DNA from: Bordetella genomosp. 4
Lineage (GTDB): Bacteria > Pseudomonadota > Gammaproteobacteria > Burkholderiales > Burkholderiaceae_B
Direction of reading: 5' to 3'
DNA length: 64,000 nucleotides
Assembly: GCF_002261185.1 (NCBI RefSeq)
Contig: NZ_NEVQ01000013.1
Location: 992,001 to 1,056,000, forward strand
A program made the translations under genes and the position numbers. Below, piece after piece: positions 26,086 through 37,222 of the stretch. Below the pieces are notes generated by a model. That model saw only the letters and a list, made by a program, of their open reading frames with translations. It was not told where the DNA came from and did not search any database. Each line of letters starts with the position of its first letter. Within the stretch, counting starts at the first letter, position 1.

Positions 26086-27483
26086 TTACAGAACGGTGTG
26101 GCGATGGACTCGCCATTTCACCAGCAAGGCCAAAGCCGCGATCAGCGAAGGAACCGCCAAAAGGGTAAATACCGCCGGCAAACCTAATTTCATGGACGTA
26201 AACACGCCCCCGAGAAATACGCCAGCAATGCCGCCCATCCGGCCCACGCCATACATGAAAGCAACCCCGGTGGCGCGAGCATCCGTCGGATAAAAAGCCG
26301 CTGCGATCGCAGGCATGGACGACTGCGCGCCATTCATTGCAGTACCCGCGATAAATATCAACACGGCGAGCAGCCCGATATCGCCCATCTGCTGGCCAAC
26401 CAAATAGATGAAAATCGCGGTCAGCAAGTAACCCGATGCCACGACTTTATGGGGATTCATCCGGTCCATCAGCCAGCCGGAAAAAATCGTTCCAATGCCA
26501 CCGCCCAACGGAAACAACGCGGTCAGCAATGCGGCATTGGCGGGGGTGAAACCCGCATCGCTCATGAGCAAAGGCATCCAACTCGTCAGCAGATAGAACA
26601 CCACCAAGCCCATGAAATACACGATCCACAACATGATCGTGCCAACGAGATAGTTGGACGACAGGATGGTGCTCAGTGCCGAATTGGACTTGGGCGCTGC
26701 CGCCTCAGCCAATACGAAGCGCTCTACGGGCCCCGTCCCCAGGTCGCCCAGCCGGTTCAAGATCGCCTTGACGCGCTGCACCGGCGCTCCTCGGGAAACC
26801 AAATAACGTACGGACTCGGGCACCAAAGCGGCAACCAGAACAGCGAGGATGAGAGGAACCACTCCACCCACCACCAACACGCTATGCCAGCCGAAATTCG
26901 GGATCAGCCAAATCGACGCGAAACCGCCGACTGCAGCACCCACCGGAAATCCGCAGTAGGTCGCGTTGACCAGCAGTGAGCGATATCGTTGTGGCGCATA
27001 CTCCGCGACGAGTGTGACGCAATTCGGAATCGCGGCCCCTAACCCTATGCCGGTGATGAATCGCAGCACGGCTAAAGCGGTAAGCGTGTTGACGAACGCC
27101 GTAGCCAGGGTCGTTACGCCAAAAAACACGGCGGCGCCAATGACGACGGATTTGCGGCCCGCACGATCGCCGAGAGGCCCGGCCAGCAATGCCCCGATGG
27201 CGACCCCGACCAGCGATGCGCTCAGGACGGGAGCAAGGTCCGCTTTGGATATTTGCCATAGTTCTGTCAACGATGGCGCGATATAGCCGATTGCCGCCGT
27301 ATCAAACCCATCGGCCAGGACCACCAGAAAACAAAGCAGCACAGTCGCCCATTGAGTACGGGAGACCGGTTGTGAATCGATAAAGGATTCGACGACGACC
27401 GTGCCACCACGGCCCGCCGAAGAACGCTCTACATCATCAGGTACAGCATTTCCCGCAGGGATAACCAGTGCGGATCTTGACAT
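26086..27483 (-). CDS. AAHS-family MFS transporter (aromatic acid:H+ symporter)
   Basis: 465-residue, twelve-span transporter. The AAHS signature is DGFDTAAIGYIAPSL in the first span with the D that is essential in PcaK-like carriers, followed by GPLGDRAGRKSVV in loop 2-3 and PESVRYLVSRG. The start is ATG 27483 after AGGGAGAAAG; the frame runs 25 codons further without a ribosome-binding site. The operator 27578-27605, nearly identical to that of the monooxygenase operon, links it to uptake of the pyridine-type or aromatic carboxylate substrate. It resembles 4-hydroxybenzoate and nicotinate carriers. Confidence 0.9.
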   Translation of the reverse strand: MSRSALVIPAGNAVPDDVERSSAGRGGTVVVESFIDSQPVSRTQWATVLLCFLVVLADGFDTAAIGYIAPSLTELWQISKADLAPVLSASLVGVAIGALLAGPLGDRAGRKSVVIGAAVFFGVTTLATAFVNTLTALAVLRFITGIGLGAAIPNCVTLVAEYAPQRYRSLLVNATYCGFPVGAAVGGFASIWLIPNFGWHSVLVVGGVVPLILAVLVAALVPESVRYLVSRGAPVQRVKAILNRLGDLGTGPVERFVLAEAAAPKSNSALSTILSSNYLVGTIMLWIVYFMGLVVFYLLTSWMPLLMSDAGFTPANAALLTALFPLGGGIGTIFSGWLMDRMNPHKVVASGYLLTAIFIYLVGQQMGDIGLLAVLIFIAGTAMNGAQSSMPAIAAAFYPTDARATGVAFMYGVGRMGGIAGVFLGGVFTSMKLGLPAVFTLLAVPSLIAALALLVKWRVHRHTVL

Positions 27484-27577
27484 CGCTTTCTCCCTTGTTC
27501 TGTCGGGTTGAGCCAACAGAGTTGTCGTTAATCGGCCATCGCCAAAGAAGGCCTGCACCGCGCAAGGTGCGCCAGTG

Positions 27578-27605
27578 AATTAATTATATGTACATATAAT
27601 TAATT
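27578..27605 (-). promoter_or_regulatory. Perfect 28-bp palindromic operator upstream of the transporter
   Basis: The half-site AATTAATTATATGT is followed immediately by its exact reverse complement. The minus strand carries TATAAT (27588-27583) inside it. Distance to the transporter ATG is 94 bases. Compared with the operator at 24868-24895 only three central bases differ. This is probably the strongest binding site of the TetR regulator at 25025. Confidence 0.75.
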
Positions 27606-27709
27606 ATCGCCTTCAGGGAAAACACTGATGTGAGTGATTCAGACAACGTGAGAGATGAGATAAAGGCGCAGGAACCGGACGGCAGAAGCACCGTCGGCGG
27701 TCTGATCGA

Positions 27710-28510
27710 CTAACGCGCCAGGCGTGGCAGTACGCGCTGCGCGGTGGCTGTCGTCGCCTCGGCAATGTCGCAGACGCTCTGCCCTCGCAGCTCGGCGAGG
27801 ACTTGAGCAATACGCGGCAATTGATCGGGGGAATTGCGCCGATTCGGCGCATACAACCAGGCAGGAGGAATATCCGGCGCATCGGTTTCCAGGACCAGAT
27901 GTTCCAGTCCAACATCCGCAGCGTGACGGCGGATCTGCAGGGCGCGAGGGTAAGTCATTGCGCCGCCCAACCCCAAGGCAAAGCCATGGTCGACAAAGGC
28001 ATGCGCCTGTTGAGCACTGCCGTTAAAGGCGTGTGCGATACCGCCGCGCACATCCGTGCGGCGGCGCAGGTATTTCAGCACAATGTCTTGCGACCGGCGT
28101 ACGTGCAACAACACGGGCAGATCGAACTCCGCTGCCAAGGCCAACTGCGCATCGTAGAAATACTCCTGGCGTTCGCGCGGCTTGCCAGATGCGATGTCCT
28201 GGACGAAAAAATCCAATCCGATCTCGCCTATCGCCACGAAACGGGGATCATCCAATGCGCTGATCACGGCTTGGCGCAAGGTATCCAGATCGGTGTCCTG
28301 GGCACGGCTAACGTAAAGCGGATGGATACCCAACGCATACGCACCACCCTGGATCTGCGCAGCCAAGTCTCGTACCGTTGCGAAATTTGCGACCTCGACC
28401 GCCGGAATCACGATCCTGCGCACGTCGGCCGCCCATGCCGTCTCAGCCACCTGCACCCTGTCAGGATCGAATTCGGAGGCGTCGAGATGACAGTGCGTGT
28501 CGATCAACAT
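27710..28510 (-). CDS. tatD: TatD-family 3'-5' deoxyribonuclease
   Basis: 266-residue TIM-barrel metal-dependent nuclease. Metal motifs: DTHCHLD at the N-terminus, GEIGLDFF, HVRRSQD and LETDAPDIPP. The family degrades single-stranded DNA/RNA and takes part in DNA quality control. It lies 24 bases downstream of lolD in the same direction and may be co-transcribed with lolCD. Usual family length. Confidence 0.92.
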   Translation of the reverse strand: MLIDTHCHLDASEFDPDRVQVAETAWAADVRRIVIPAVEVANFATVRDLAAQIQGGAYALGIHPLYVSRAQDTDLDTLRQAVISALDDPRFVAIGEIGLDFFVQDIASGKPRERQEYFYDAQLALAAEFDLPVLLHVRRSQDIVLKYLRRRTDVRGGIAHAFNGSAQQAHAFVDHGFALGLGGAMTYPRALQIRRHAADVGLEHLVLETDAPDIPPAWLYAPNRRNSPDQLPRIAQVLAELRGQSVCDIAEATTATAQRVLPRLAR

Positions 28511-28534
28511 GGCAGCCTCGTGCCGATGAGTGGG

Positions 28535-29242
28535 TTACCCCGAAACCAATTGCCCGCGCTCCATCAGCAATTGCCGATCCGCGCGTGCAGCCAATTCGAT
28601 GTCATGCGTCACGATAACAAATGCAGTACCTGACTCGCGATTTACCTGAGTCAGCAACTCGAACATTTTATGGGCGGTTGTCCGATCCAGGTTGCCCGTT
28701 GGCTCATCTGCCAACACGCACGCGGGCCGCGTGACCAATGCCCGGGCCAGTGCGACGCGCTGGCGTTCGCCGCCGGACAATTGCCCCGGGAAATGGCCTT
28801 CTCGCTCGGCCAAACCGACCAGAGATAGTACTTTGCGAGCCGCCTCGCGAGCTGTGTCGCGGCTTTCCCGGCGCACAATCAGCGGCATCGCAACGTTGTC
28901 CAGAGCGGAAAACTCCGACAACAAATGATGAAACTGGTAAACGAAGCCCAGGCTGCGATTACGCAAAGCGCTCTTTTCCCCCTCAGACAGCCCCGTCGCC
29001 GAGATACCATCGACGGTCACTTCGCCAGTGCTGGGGACGTCCAACAGCCCCAGGATATGCAGCAATGTGCTCTTGCCTGAACCTGAAGCCCCGACAATCG
29101 CAACCATCTCGCCTCGCACTACACTCAAGCTGACATTGTCCAACACCTGAATACGGGCCGGACCTTCGTCATAGACCTTGCTCAAGTGGCTGGCTTGCAA
29201 GGCAGGCGCGCCATTGGAGATCGTCACATTGATATCAGTCAT
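28535..29242 (-). CDS. lolD: Lipoprotein-releasing system ATP-binding protein LolD
   Basis: 235-residue ABC ATPase driving release of lipoproteins from the inner membrane to LolA. Walker A GASGSGKSTLL, signature LSGGERQRVALARAL, Walker B CVLADEPTGNLD and the H-loop VTHD are intact. FVYQFHHLLSEF is typical of LolD. The start is ATG 29242, overlapping the lolC stop by 8 bases; the longer frame to 29443 lies inside lolC and is not used. Confidence 0.95.
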   Translation of the reverse strand: MTDINVTISNGAPALQASHLSKVYDEGPARIQVLDNVSLSVVRGEMVAIVGASGSGKSTLLHILGLLDVPSTGEVTVDGISATGLSEGEKSALRNRSLGFVYQFHHLLSEFSALDNVAMPLIVRRESRDTAREAARKVLSLVGLAEREGHFPGQLSGGERQRVALARALVTRPACVLADEPTGNLDRTTAHKMFELLTQVNRESGTAFVIVTHDIELAARADRQLLMERGQLVSG

Positions 29243-30515
29243 GGCGCAGCACCTGTGCAGGTTGCAGACGCGAGGCACGCCAACTGGGATACAAGGTGGC
29301 CAGAAGCGACAATACGAATGATGTCGCGGCAATGATGACAACGTCTTGCAATTGCGGATCCGAAGGCATCCCGCTGATGAAATAGATCTCGCGTGGCAGG
29401 AAATGAACGCCCAGAAGGCCCTCGATAAAGGACACGATGGCACCTACGTTGTAGGCAATCAGCAGGCCGGACACTACTCCCATAAGAGTTCCAACCACGC
29501 CTATCAACATCCCCTGAACCAGAAAAATACGCGCGATCACGCCCGGTTTGGCACCCAAGGTGCGCAAGATAGCTATGTCGGACTGCTTATCCTTGACCAC
29601 CATGATCAGCGAGGACAACAGGTTAAATGCCGCCACTGCGACAATGATCACCAGGATCAGGAACATCATGCGTTTTTCGGTTTGTACGGCGGCGAACCAG
29701 GTGCGATTATTATGCGACCAGTCGGCTGCCATCACATACGGCGGCAGGGTTTTGGAAAGGTCGAGCGCCACCTGCGGGGCTCGTTGCATATCCTTGACGC
29801 GCAGGCGTACTCCCCCCGTACCGCTCTCACGGAACATTTTGGCGGCATCGTCCTTGTCGACGAATACCAGGCTGGAGTCGTACTCGTAATGGCCGGATGA
29901 AAAAATGCCGGCCACGGTGAACTGGCGCATACGCGGCGCAAATCCCGCCGGACTGATAGAGCCCTGCGGCGCCAGCATCATGAGCGTATCGCCAACCTTG
30001 ACCCCCATCATGTTGGCGAGGTCGCTGCCCAGAATGGCACCAAAGCCCCCGGGTTTCAGGTCAGTCAATTTGCCAGTGACCATCTGCTCGGGCAGCTCCG
30101 ACACGCTACCCTCGCGCTCCGGATCGATGCCGCGCACTTGTACGCCACGCAGCGCCTGACCGCGCACCACCATGCCCTGCGCAGCCACAAACGGGGCGGC
30201 GCCTTGGACCTCGGGGTTGCGTTCGGCGACACTGGCGAACCGTTGCCATTGCTCGATGACGCGTTCGGATGACGCACCCGGGACGTACAACTCAATATGA
30301 GGCAGTACCGACAACATGCGGTCACGCACGTCCTTCTGAAAACCGTTCATCACAGACAAGACAATGATCAAGGCGGCGACGCCCAGCGCAATGCCCACCA
30401 TGGACGTGGCGGAATGGAAGGAGATGAAGCCGTCGCGGCGGCCACGGCGTTTGCGGAGTCGGGCCATCCCCGCATAGCGGGCGCCGATCCATAGTTCGTA
30501 GGGTATTTTCAGCAC
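29235..30515 (-). CDS. lolC: Lipoprotein-releasing system membrane protein (LolC/E family)
   Basis: 426-residue FtsX-type permease: N-terminal span (GIALGVAALIIVLSVMNGF), a large periplasmic domain, and three C-terminal spans ending SWRASRLQPAQVLRHD. One LolC/E gene precedes lolD and no second copy is nearby, so the system may be a LolF-type homodimer. It starts the lol-tatD unit and is divergent from the conserved gene at 30663. Confidence 0.93.
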   Translation of the reverse strand: MLKIPYELWIGARYAGMARLRKRRGRRDGFISFHSATSMVGIALGVAALIIVLSVMNGFQKDVRDRMLSVLPHIELYVPGASSERVIEQWQRFASVAERNPEVQGAAPFVAAQGMVVRGQALRGVQVRGIDPEREGSVSELPEQMVTGKLTDLKPGGFGAILGSDLANMMGVKVGDTLMMLAPQGSISPAGFAPRMRQFTVAGIFSSGHYEYDSSLVFVDKDDAAKMFRESGTGGVRLRVKDMQRAPQVALDLSKTLPPYVMAADWSHNNRTWFAAVQTEKRMMFLILVIIVAVAAFNLLSSLIMVVKDKQSDIAILRTLGAKPGVIARIFLVQGMLIGVVGTLMGVVSGLLIAYNVGAIVSFIEGLLGVHFLPREIYFISGMPSDPQLQDVVIIAATSFVLSLLATLYPSWRASRLQPAQVLRHD

Positions 30516-30662
30516 GCGTGCATTATGGCATTAACTGGGAGGTGAGTTTGAGCGGCGAAGGCTGAGGCAGTTCCCAGATGTTCCAGGAAACAACATTCGG
30601 AAATATGTAGATGGAAATCGGCTCGACATGCCCATGGACGGGCAGCGACTACAATCGTCGCC

Positions 30663-31643
30663 ATGCTGATCGTAATTCCGGGCGCTCTGCCCTCTTTACC
30701 TGTTGCCGCCGAGCTGGCGCGCTTGCTGCCGCAGCGCGCGCCTGTCCTGCACGGCTGGCTGCAAGCTGCTGCCGCCGAGGTGAACGGCTTTGATGTCCGC
30801 GCGCAAGGCTGCACGCCGTATGAGGCTTGGCAGCTCGAGCAAGCCGGCTATCGGCCCGCCACCGGGACGCCGTACGGGGCGGGGCTGGGCCCGTTTTTGG
30901 CAGGCAATGCCATCAAGGACGACCACCCGGTATGGCTGGCCGATTTGGCGCATCTGTCTCTAGGCACGGATCAAGCCGTTTTGCTGGACCCAGGCCTGAT
31001 GGATATTCGGGCGGACGAGGCCCAGACCCTGTTGGCCACGGCGCAGCCCAGCATTGAGGCTGCGGGCTTCGGCGTCACGGTCCTGACACCGCAGCGCTGG
31101 CGCTTGACGCTGCCCGCGGGTCTGGAACCCCGCACGGGCAGCCCGGCCGCCGTCGCCGGCCAACCATTGCGCGACTGGTGGAGCCAGGATGCCGCCATGC
31201 GGCCCTGGCGGCGCCTGCTCAATGAGATACAAATGGCCTGGCACGAGCATCCGGCCAACGAGGCCCGGGCCGAACGAGGTTTGCCACCCGTCAATGCACT
31301 GTGGCTGTACGGTGGCGCACGGCGCTGGGAAAAAGCTTCGACGGGTTCGGTCACGAGAGATGATTCCACCCCGTCTGCGGGCCAAACGCATCTCCTCACG
31401 GAGCTGGATGCCGCCCATCGCACCGAAGACTGGGCCACTTGGCTTGACGCTCTGACCCATCTGGACAAGCATCATCTCCAGCCGCTCAGCGGCGTCTCCG
31501 GCCTGCCTGCGCAGCCGGCACAACTCATATTGCTGGGCGCCGACCGGCGCGCCACACTTACCCTGCAACCGCGCAACCGCCTGCTCGCCTGGCTGCCCGC
31601 GCCCAAAAAGAACTGGAATTCCTGGTGGTCTCGCCCCGTCTAA
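30663..31643 (+). CDS. Conserved uncharacterised protein upstream of recJ
   Basis: 326 residues, cytoplasmic, no signal peptide or membrane span. Features seen: an N-terminal LIVIPGALPSLPVAAELARL, GYGAGLGPFLAG-like loop (GTPYGAGLGPFLAG), and WLYGGARRWEK. The last part (ATLTLQPRNRLLAWL) suggests a mixed alpha/beta fold. Proteins of this kind occur next to recJ in betaproteobacteria, sometimes described as regulatory or phosphoglycerate mutase-like, but I cannot support a function. Its end overlaps the recJ start by 19 bases, implying co-translation. Confidence 0.7.
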   Translation: MLIVIPGALPSLPVAAELARLLPQRAPVLHGWLQAAAAEVNGFDVRAQGCTPYEAWQLEQAGYRPATGTPYGAGLGPFLAGNAIKDDHPVWLADLAHLSLGTDQAVLLDPGLMDIRADEAQTLLATAQPSIEAAGFGVTVLTPQRWRLTLPAGLEPRTGSPAAVAGQPLRDWWSQDAAMRPWRRLLNEIQMAWHEHPANEARAERGLPPVNALWLYGGARRWEKASTGSVTRDDSTPSAGQTHLLTELDAAHRTEDWATWLDALTHLDKHHLQPLSGVSGLPAQPAQLILLGADRRATLTLQPRNRLLAWLPAPKKNWNSWWSRPV

Positions 31644-33325
31644 CTGTCCGCTCGACCAATCACGATGCCCGACTGTCGCTGGAGGCTGCGGGCATTCATC
31701 CTTTATTAGCCAGGCTGTGGGCAGCGCGTGGGGTGACTCACCCCGACCAGACCCGCATGGCATGGCCTGCGCTGATTCCTCCGGGAGGCCTGACCCACGT
31801 GGATCACGCCGCCCGCATTCTGGCCGACGCGATCTCGGCAGGGAAACGGCTGCTGATCGTCGCCGATTATGACTGTGACGGGGCCACCGCCTGCGCCGTC
31901 GGGTTACGGGCGCTGCGCGCCTTTGGGGCAAATGTCGATTTCCTAGTACCCAATCGTTTTGAAACCGGCTATGGCCTGTCGCCTGCCGTGGTCGATTTGG
32001 CCTGCGCTCACCGCAACGGCAAGCCGGACCTGATTATTACCGTAGACAACGGGATCGCCAGCGTGGACGGCGTCGCCGCGGCGAACGCGGCGGGTATTGG
32101 CGTAGTCGTCACGGACCACCACCTGCCCGGCGACACGCTGCCCGACGCTTTGGCCCTCGTCAACCCCAATCAGCCGGGCTGCGGCTTTCCCTCTAAAAAC
32201 CTCGCAGGGGTGGGCGTAATCTTCTACGTGATGCTGGCCGTCCGTGCCGAGATGCGCAGGCGCGGGGTTTACCCGGCCGACGGCGGCCCGCGCCTGGATG
32301 CATTGTCCGATCTGGTTGCCTTGGGCACCGTGGCCGACGTGGTCAAGCTGGACAACAACAATCGCCTGCTGGTCACCCAGGGCCTGCAGCGTATGCGTGC
32401 GGGACGGATGCAGCCCGGTTTGCGCGCCCTCTTTGCCGTCGCTTCGCGCGAGCCGCGCAATGCCAGCGGCTTTGACCTGGGATTCGCCATAGGTCCTCGT
32501 ATCAACGCGGCTGGGCGACTGGCGGACATGAGTCTGGGCATCGCCTGCCTGACCACCGATGACGAGGCGCAGGCGCTGGACATGGCGCGCCAACTCGACC
32601 AGATCAACCGCGAACGCCGCGGCATCGAAGCGGAAATGCGCGAACAGGCCCTGGCCGCCATGGAAAACGCAGGAGCCGCCCCGGGCGCAACGGTTTGCGT
32701 GTTTGATCCAGGCTGGCATCAGGGGGTGGTAGGGCTGGTTGCCTCACGCCTGAAAGAAAAATTCTGGCGCCCTACTCTGGCCTTTGCGCCTGCCGACGAC
32801 GACGAAATCCGGGGTTCCGGCCGGTCAATTCCGGACGTGCACCTGCGCGACGTCCTGGATCTGGTGTCCAAACGCCATCCGGGACTGATCCGCAAATTCG
32901 GCGGCCACGCCATGGCGGCGGGCCTGACGTTGGGCCGCCAGGATTTTCCGGCTTTTGCCCCGGCATTTGACGCGGCGGTCCAGGAACTCACTGGGCGCAA
33001 TCATTTTGAACCCCTGCTGGAAACCGACGGGTCGCTCGAATCCGGCTATGCCAATGCCGAGGTGGCCAACTTGCTGCAACAGCAAGTCTGGGGCGCAGGC
33101 TTTGCCGCCCCCCTGTTCCTGGACGAATTCATTGTCCGCAATCAGCGCCTGGTAGGCGAAAAGCACCTGAAACTGTCTCTGGAACGCGGCCATCAGCGTT
33201 TTGACGCCATCTGGTTCGGCCACGACCAATCGCTGCCGGAATACGTCCAGGTGGCATACCGTCTCGAACCCAACGTCTGGAATGGCGTCGTATCCGCCCA
33301 GCTCGTCGTCGAGCATGCGGAGTAA
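31625..33325 (+). CDS. recJ: Single-stranded-DNA-specific exonuclease RecJ
   Basis: 566-residue 5'-3' exonuclease of recombination and mismatch repair. DHH-family motifs: VADYDCDGATACAVG (motif I), TVDNGIAS (II), VTDHHLPGD (III), LSDLVALGTVADVV (IV), and the DHHA1 signature FGGHAMAAGLTL. The GTG start at 31625 lies inside the preceding gene; length is close to the E. coli protein. It heads the conserved recJ-prfB-lysS order. Confidence 0.95.
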   Translation: MVSPRLTVRSTNHDARLSLEAAGIHPLLARLWAARGVTHPDQTRMAWPALIPPGGLTHVDHAARILADAISAGKRLLIVADYDCDGATACAVGLRALRAFGANVDFLVPNRFETGYGLSPAVVDLACAHRNGKPDLIITVDNGIASVDGVAAANAAGIGVVVTDHHLPGDTLPDALALVNPNQPGCGFPSKNLAGVGVIFYVMLAVRAEMRRRGVYPADGGPRLDALSDLVALGTVADVVKLDNNNRLLVTQGLQRMRAGRMQPGLRALFAVASREPRNASGFDLGFAIGPRINAAGRLADMSLGIACLTTDDEAQALDMARQLDQINRERRGIEAEMREQALAAMENAGAAPGATVCVFDPGWHQGVVGLVASRLKEKFWRPTLAFAPADDDEIRGSGRSIPDVHLRDVLDLVSKRHPGLIRKFGGHAMAAGLTLGRQDFPAFAPAFDAAVQELTGRNHFEPLLETDGSLESGYANAEVANLLQQQVWGAGFAAPLFLDEFIVRNQRLVGEKHLKLSLERGHQRFDAIWFGHDQSLPEYVQVAYRLEPNVWNGVVSAQLVVEHAE

Positions 33326-33372
33326 TCCACGCTAAAATGTCGGGTTTCGCTTAATCGCTATCAGGATTCACC

Positions 33373-34477
33373 ATGGAAGCCGAACGTCAGAACCAACTCG
33401 CCGCCCGCCTCTCCGACTACGCAGAGCGCGAGCTGGCGTTACGGGGGTATCTTTGACTACGATCTGAAGGCCGAACGCCTGCAGGTCGTCAACGCAGAAC
33501 TCGAAGACCCCGCGGTCTGGAATGACCCCAAACACGCCCAGGATCTGGGGCGCGAGAAAAAATCCCTCGAAGACGTCGTCGAAACGCTGAGCGCACTGCA
33601 CAGCGGCATCGCCGACGCGCAGGAGCTTTTCGAACTGGCTGCTGCCGATGATGACGACGCCACGCTGGAGTCCATCGAGGGCGACGCCGACGGTTTCCAG
33701 GAAAAACTCGAGGGCCTCGAGTTCCGCCGCATGTTCTCGAACCCTGCCGATCCGATGAACTGCTTCCTGGATATCCAGGCCGGCGCCGGCGGTACGGAAG
33801 CCCAGGACTGGGCCTCGATGCTGCTGCGGCAATATCTGAAATACGCCGAACGCAAAGGCTTCAAGGCCGAGGTGCTCGAAGAATCCGAAGGCGAAGTCGC
33901 CGGGATCAAATCCGCCACCATCAAATTCGAAGGCGAGTACGCATTCGGCTTTTTGCGCACCGAAACCGGCGTGCACCGCCTGGTGCGCAAGAGCCCCTTC
34001 GACTCGTCCGGCGGCCGTCATACCTCGTTTGCCAGTGTGTTCGTCTATCCCGAGGTCGACGACTCGTTTGAAATCGAGGTCAATCCGGCCGACTTGCGCG
34101 TGGATACCTACCGTGCCAGCGGCGCGGGCGGCCAGCACATCAACAAGACCGACTCGGCGGTGCGTTTGACCCACATGCCTACCGGGATCGTGGTGCAATG
34201 CCAGAACGACCGTTCACAGCATCGTAACCGTGCTGAAGCCATGCAGATGTTGAAATCCAAGCTCTACGAGCTGGAAATGCGCAACCGCATGGCGGAACAA
34301 CAAAAGCTCGAAGACTCCAAGACCGATGTGGGTTGGGGACATCAGATCCGTTCGTACGTGCTCGACCAGAGCCGCATCAAGGATTTGCGCACCAATGTGG
34401 AAATTTCCAACACACAGAAAGTTCTGGACGGCGACCTGGATCCATTCATTCAGGCCAGCCTGAAGCAAGGCGTGTGA
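33373..34477 (+). CDS. prfB: Peptide chain release factor 2 (programmed +1 frameshift)
   Basis: Release factor that reads UGA and UAA stop codons. The first 26 codons after ATG 33373 end in CTT TGA (33451-33456). Reading continues after a +1 slip (joined 33373-33453 and 33455-34477) to give 367 residues. The peptide-anticodon SPF motif ([12 protein letters not shown]) and the catalytic GGQ (SGAGGQHIN) are present. In the absence of enough RF2 the ribosome pauses at UGA and shifts, so the protein controls its own level. AGGA lies six bases before the ATG. Downstream reading as an independent ORF from 33731 is an artefact of the frameshift. Confidence 0.96.
33441..33457 (+). promoter_or_regulatory. 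prfB programmed frameshift site
   Basis: GGGGG (33443-33447) acts as the internal Shine-Dalgarno sequence, just upstream of the slippery CTT TGA C (33451-33457). This GGGGGTATCTTTGAC arrangement is the classical RF2 autoregulatory signal. Confidence 0.93.
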
Positions 34478-34484
34478 TCCAACT

Positions 34485-34511
34485 GGCTTGCACCGTATCC
34501 CGGTGCAAGCC
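34485..34511 (+). terminator. Hairpin between prfB and the SDR gene
   Basis: An 11-bp perfect stem GGCTTGCACCG (34485-34495) with CGGTGCAAGCC (34501-34511) and a 5-base loop, 7 bases after the prfB stop. Only TTACTCCT follows, so it is more likely an attenuator or mRNA stabiliser than a full terminator. Confidence 0.5.
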
Positions 34512-34534
34512 TTACTCCTGAAGAGGGCAAGCGC

Positions 34535-35290
34535 ATGACCGATACGATTGCAATCCTGACTGGCGCCTCGCGCGGTATTGGCGCAGGCTTGGCTCGCGGC
34601 CTGATTCGCCCGGGTACGCGGCTGATCACCCTGGCGCGCCGCGCCGACCCGCAGCTGGCTGCCTTGGCGCAGGCTCAGGGCGTCGAGCTCGAACAAATCC
34701 AGGTCGATCTGTCCGACCTGCAGGCCGCCGAGCAAACCGCCGAACGCGTCTGCGCCGCCCTGCCCCGCGATGCCAAACGCTATCTGCTGATCAACAATGC
34801 CGGCACCGTCGAGCCCGTCGCGGCCGTGGGGGCATTGACTGACGGGGCCGCCATCAATACGGCCTTTACGCTGAACGTATCCGCCGTGATCCTGTTGACG
34901 GCCCGGTTTATCGACGCCGTGCAAGGCCTGCAAGCCGATCGCCGCGTCTTGAATATCTCGTCAGGCGCGGGCCGCAATCCCAACGCAGGATGGGGCGTGT
35001 ATTGCGCCACCAAAGCTGCCCTCGACATGTATACCCGTGTGCTCAAACAGGAACAAGGCGGCAACGGCGTACGCACCGTCGCCTTGGCTCCCGGCATCGT
35101 CGACACCGGCATGCAAGAAACCATCCGTGCCAGCGACCCCGCCGACTTTCCGGCGCTGGCCAAATTCCAGGAATTCCACGCCACCGGCAAATTGGCCTCG
35201 CCCGCCGACGTCGCCCCCCGCATCCTGGCCTATCTAGACCGTGACGATTTCGGCACAACTGAAATCGACGATATCCGCAATTACCAGTAA
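34535..35290 (+). CDS. Short-chain dehydrogenase/reductase (SDR)
   Basis: 251-residue NAD(P)H-dependent reductase with the Rossmann motif [19 protein letters not shown] (INNAGTVEP), catalytic S (NISSGAG) and YxxxK (YCATK). The N-terminal TGASRGIG and PGIVDTGM fit the sepiapterin reductase/benzil reductase-like branch. It sits between prfB and lysS, which are usually adjacent, with only 5 bases before lysS. AGAGGGCAAG provides the ribosome-binding site. Substrate unknown. Confidence 0.88.
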   Translation: MTDTIAILTGASRGIGAGLARGLIRPGTRLITLARRADPQLAALAQAQGVELEQIQVDLSDLQAAEQTAERVCAALPRDAKRYLLINNAGTVEPVAAVGALTDGAAINTAFTLNVSAVILLTARFIDAVQGLQADRRVLNISSGAGRNPNAGWGVYCATKAALDMYTRVLKQEQGGNGVRTVALAPGIVDTGMQETIRASDPADFPALAKFQEFHATGKLASPADVAPRILAYLDRDDFGTTEIDDIRNYQ

Positions 35291-35295
35291 TCACC

Positions 35296-36819
<1,524 letters not shown>

Positions 36820-36834
36820 TAGGACCTGACCGCC

Positions 36835-37152
36835 ATGCTCGTCAAAATACTGATCATCGCGGTCTTCATCGTCCTCGTCATGTACGTGGTGCTGCCCAAG
36901 CGCCGCGTCTCTACTGTATCGGCTGCACCCACACGCGGCAGCCGGCTGGCTCTGAACTTGTTCGCCAGTGCAGCCACTCTGTTATTCATTCTCGCGCTTT
37001 TCTGCCTGCTGCTCTGGCTCGGCGGATTAGCCGGCATCATCACTGGCGGCGGCGAAGTACTCAATGGCACCGGCCTGCTGCGTATTGGCGGCGTGCTGTT
37101 CGTCCTCGCCATTGCTTGCGCGCTGGCCGCATGGACCAAGCGGCCACGCTGA
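36835..37152 (+). CDS. Small membrane protein, uncharacterised
   Basis: 105 residues with three hydrophobic segments: residues 4-20 (ILIIAVFIVLVMYVVLP), about 42-70 (FASAATLLFILALFCLLLW), and about 80-99. It follows lysS by 15 bases and is ended by a strong terminator, so it belongs to the prfB-lysS transcript. No domain was recognised. Confidence 0.7.
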   Translation: MLVKILIIAVFIVLVMYVVLPKRRVSTVSAAPTRGSRLALNLFASAATLLFILALFCLLLWLGGLAGIITGGGEVLNGTGLLRIGGVLFVLAIACALAAWTKRPR

Positions 37153-37156
37153 TCCG

Positions 37157-37182
37157 AAGCGCGGCTAGTCCGCGCTTTTTTC
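37157..37182 (+). terminator. Rho-independent terminator of the lysS unit
   Basis: AGCGCGG (37158-37164) pairs with CCGCGCT (37170-37176), loop CTAGT, followed by a T run to 37182. Confidence 0.85.
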
Positions 37183-37222
37183 CAATAAAACAAATCCCAA
37201 CTAATGTGAGGAGACCACATCC

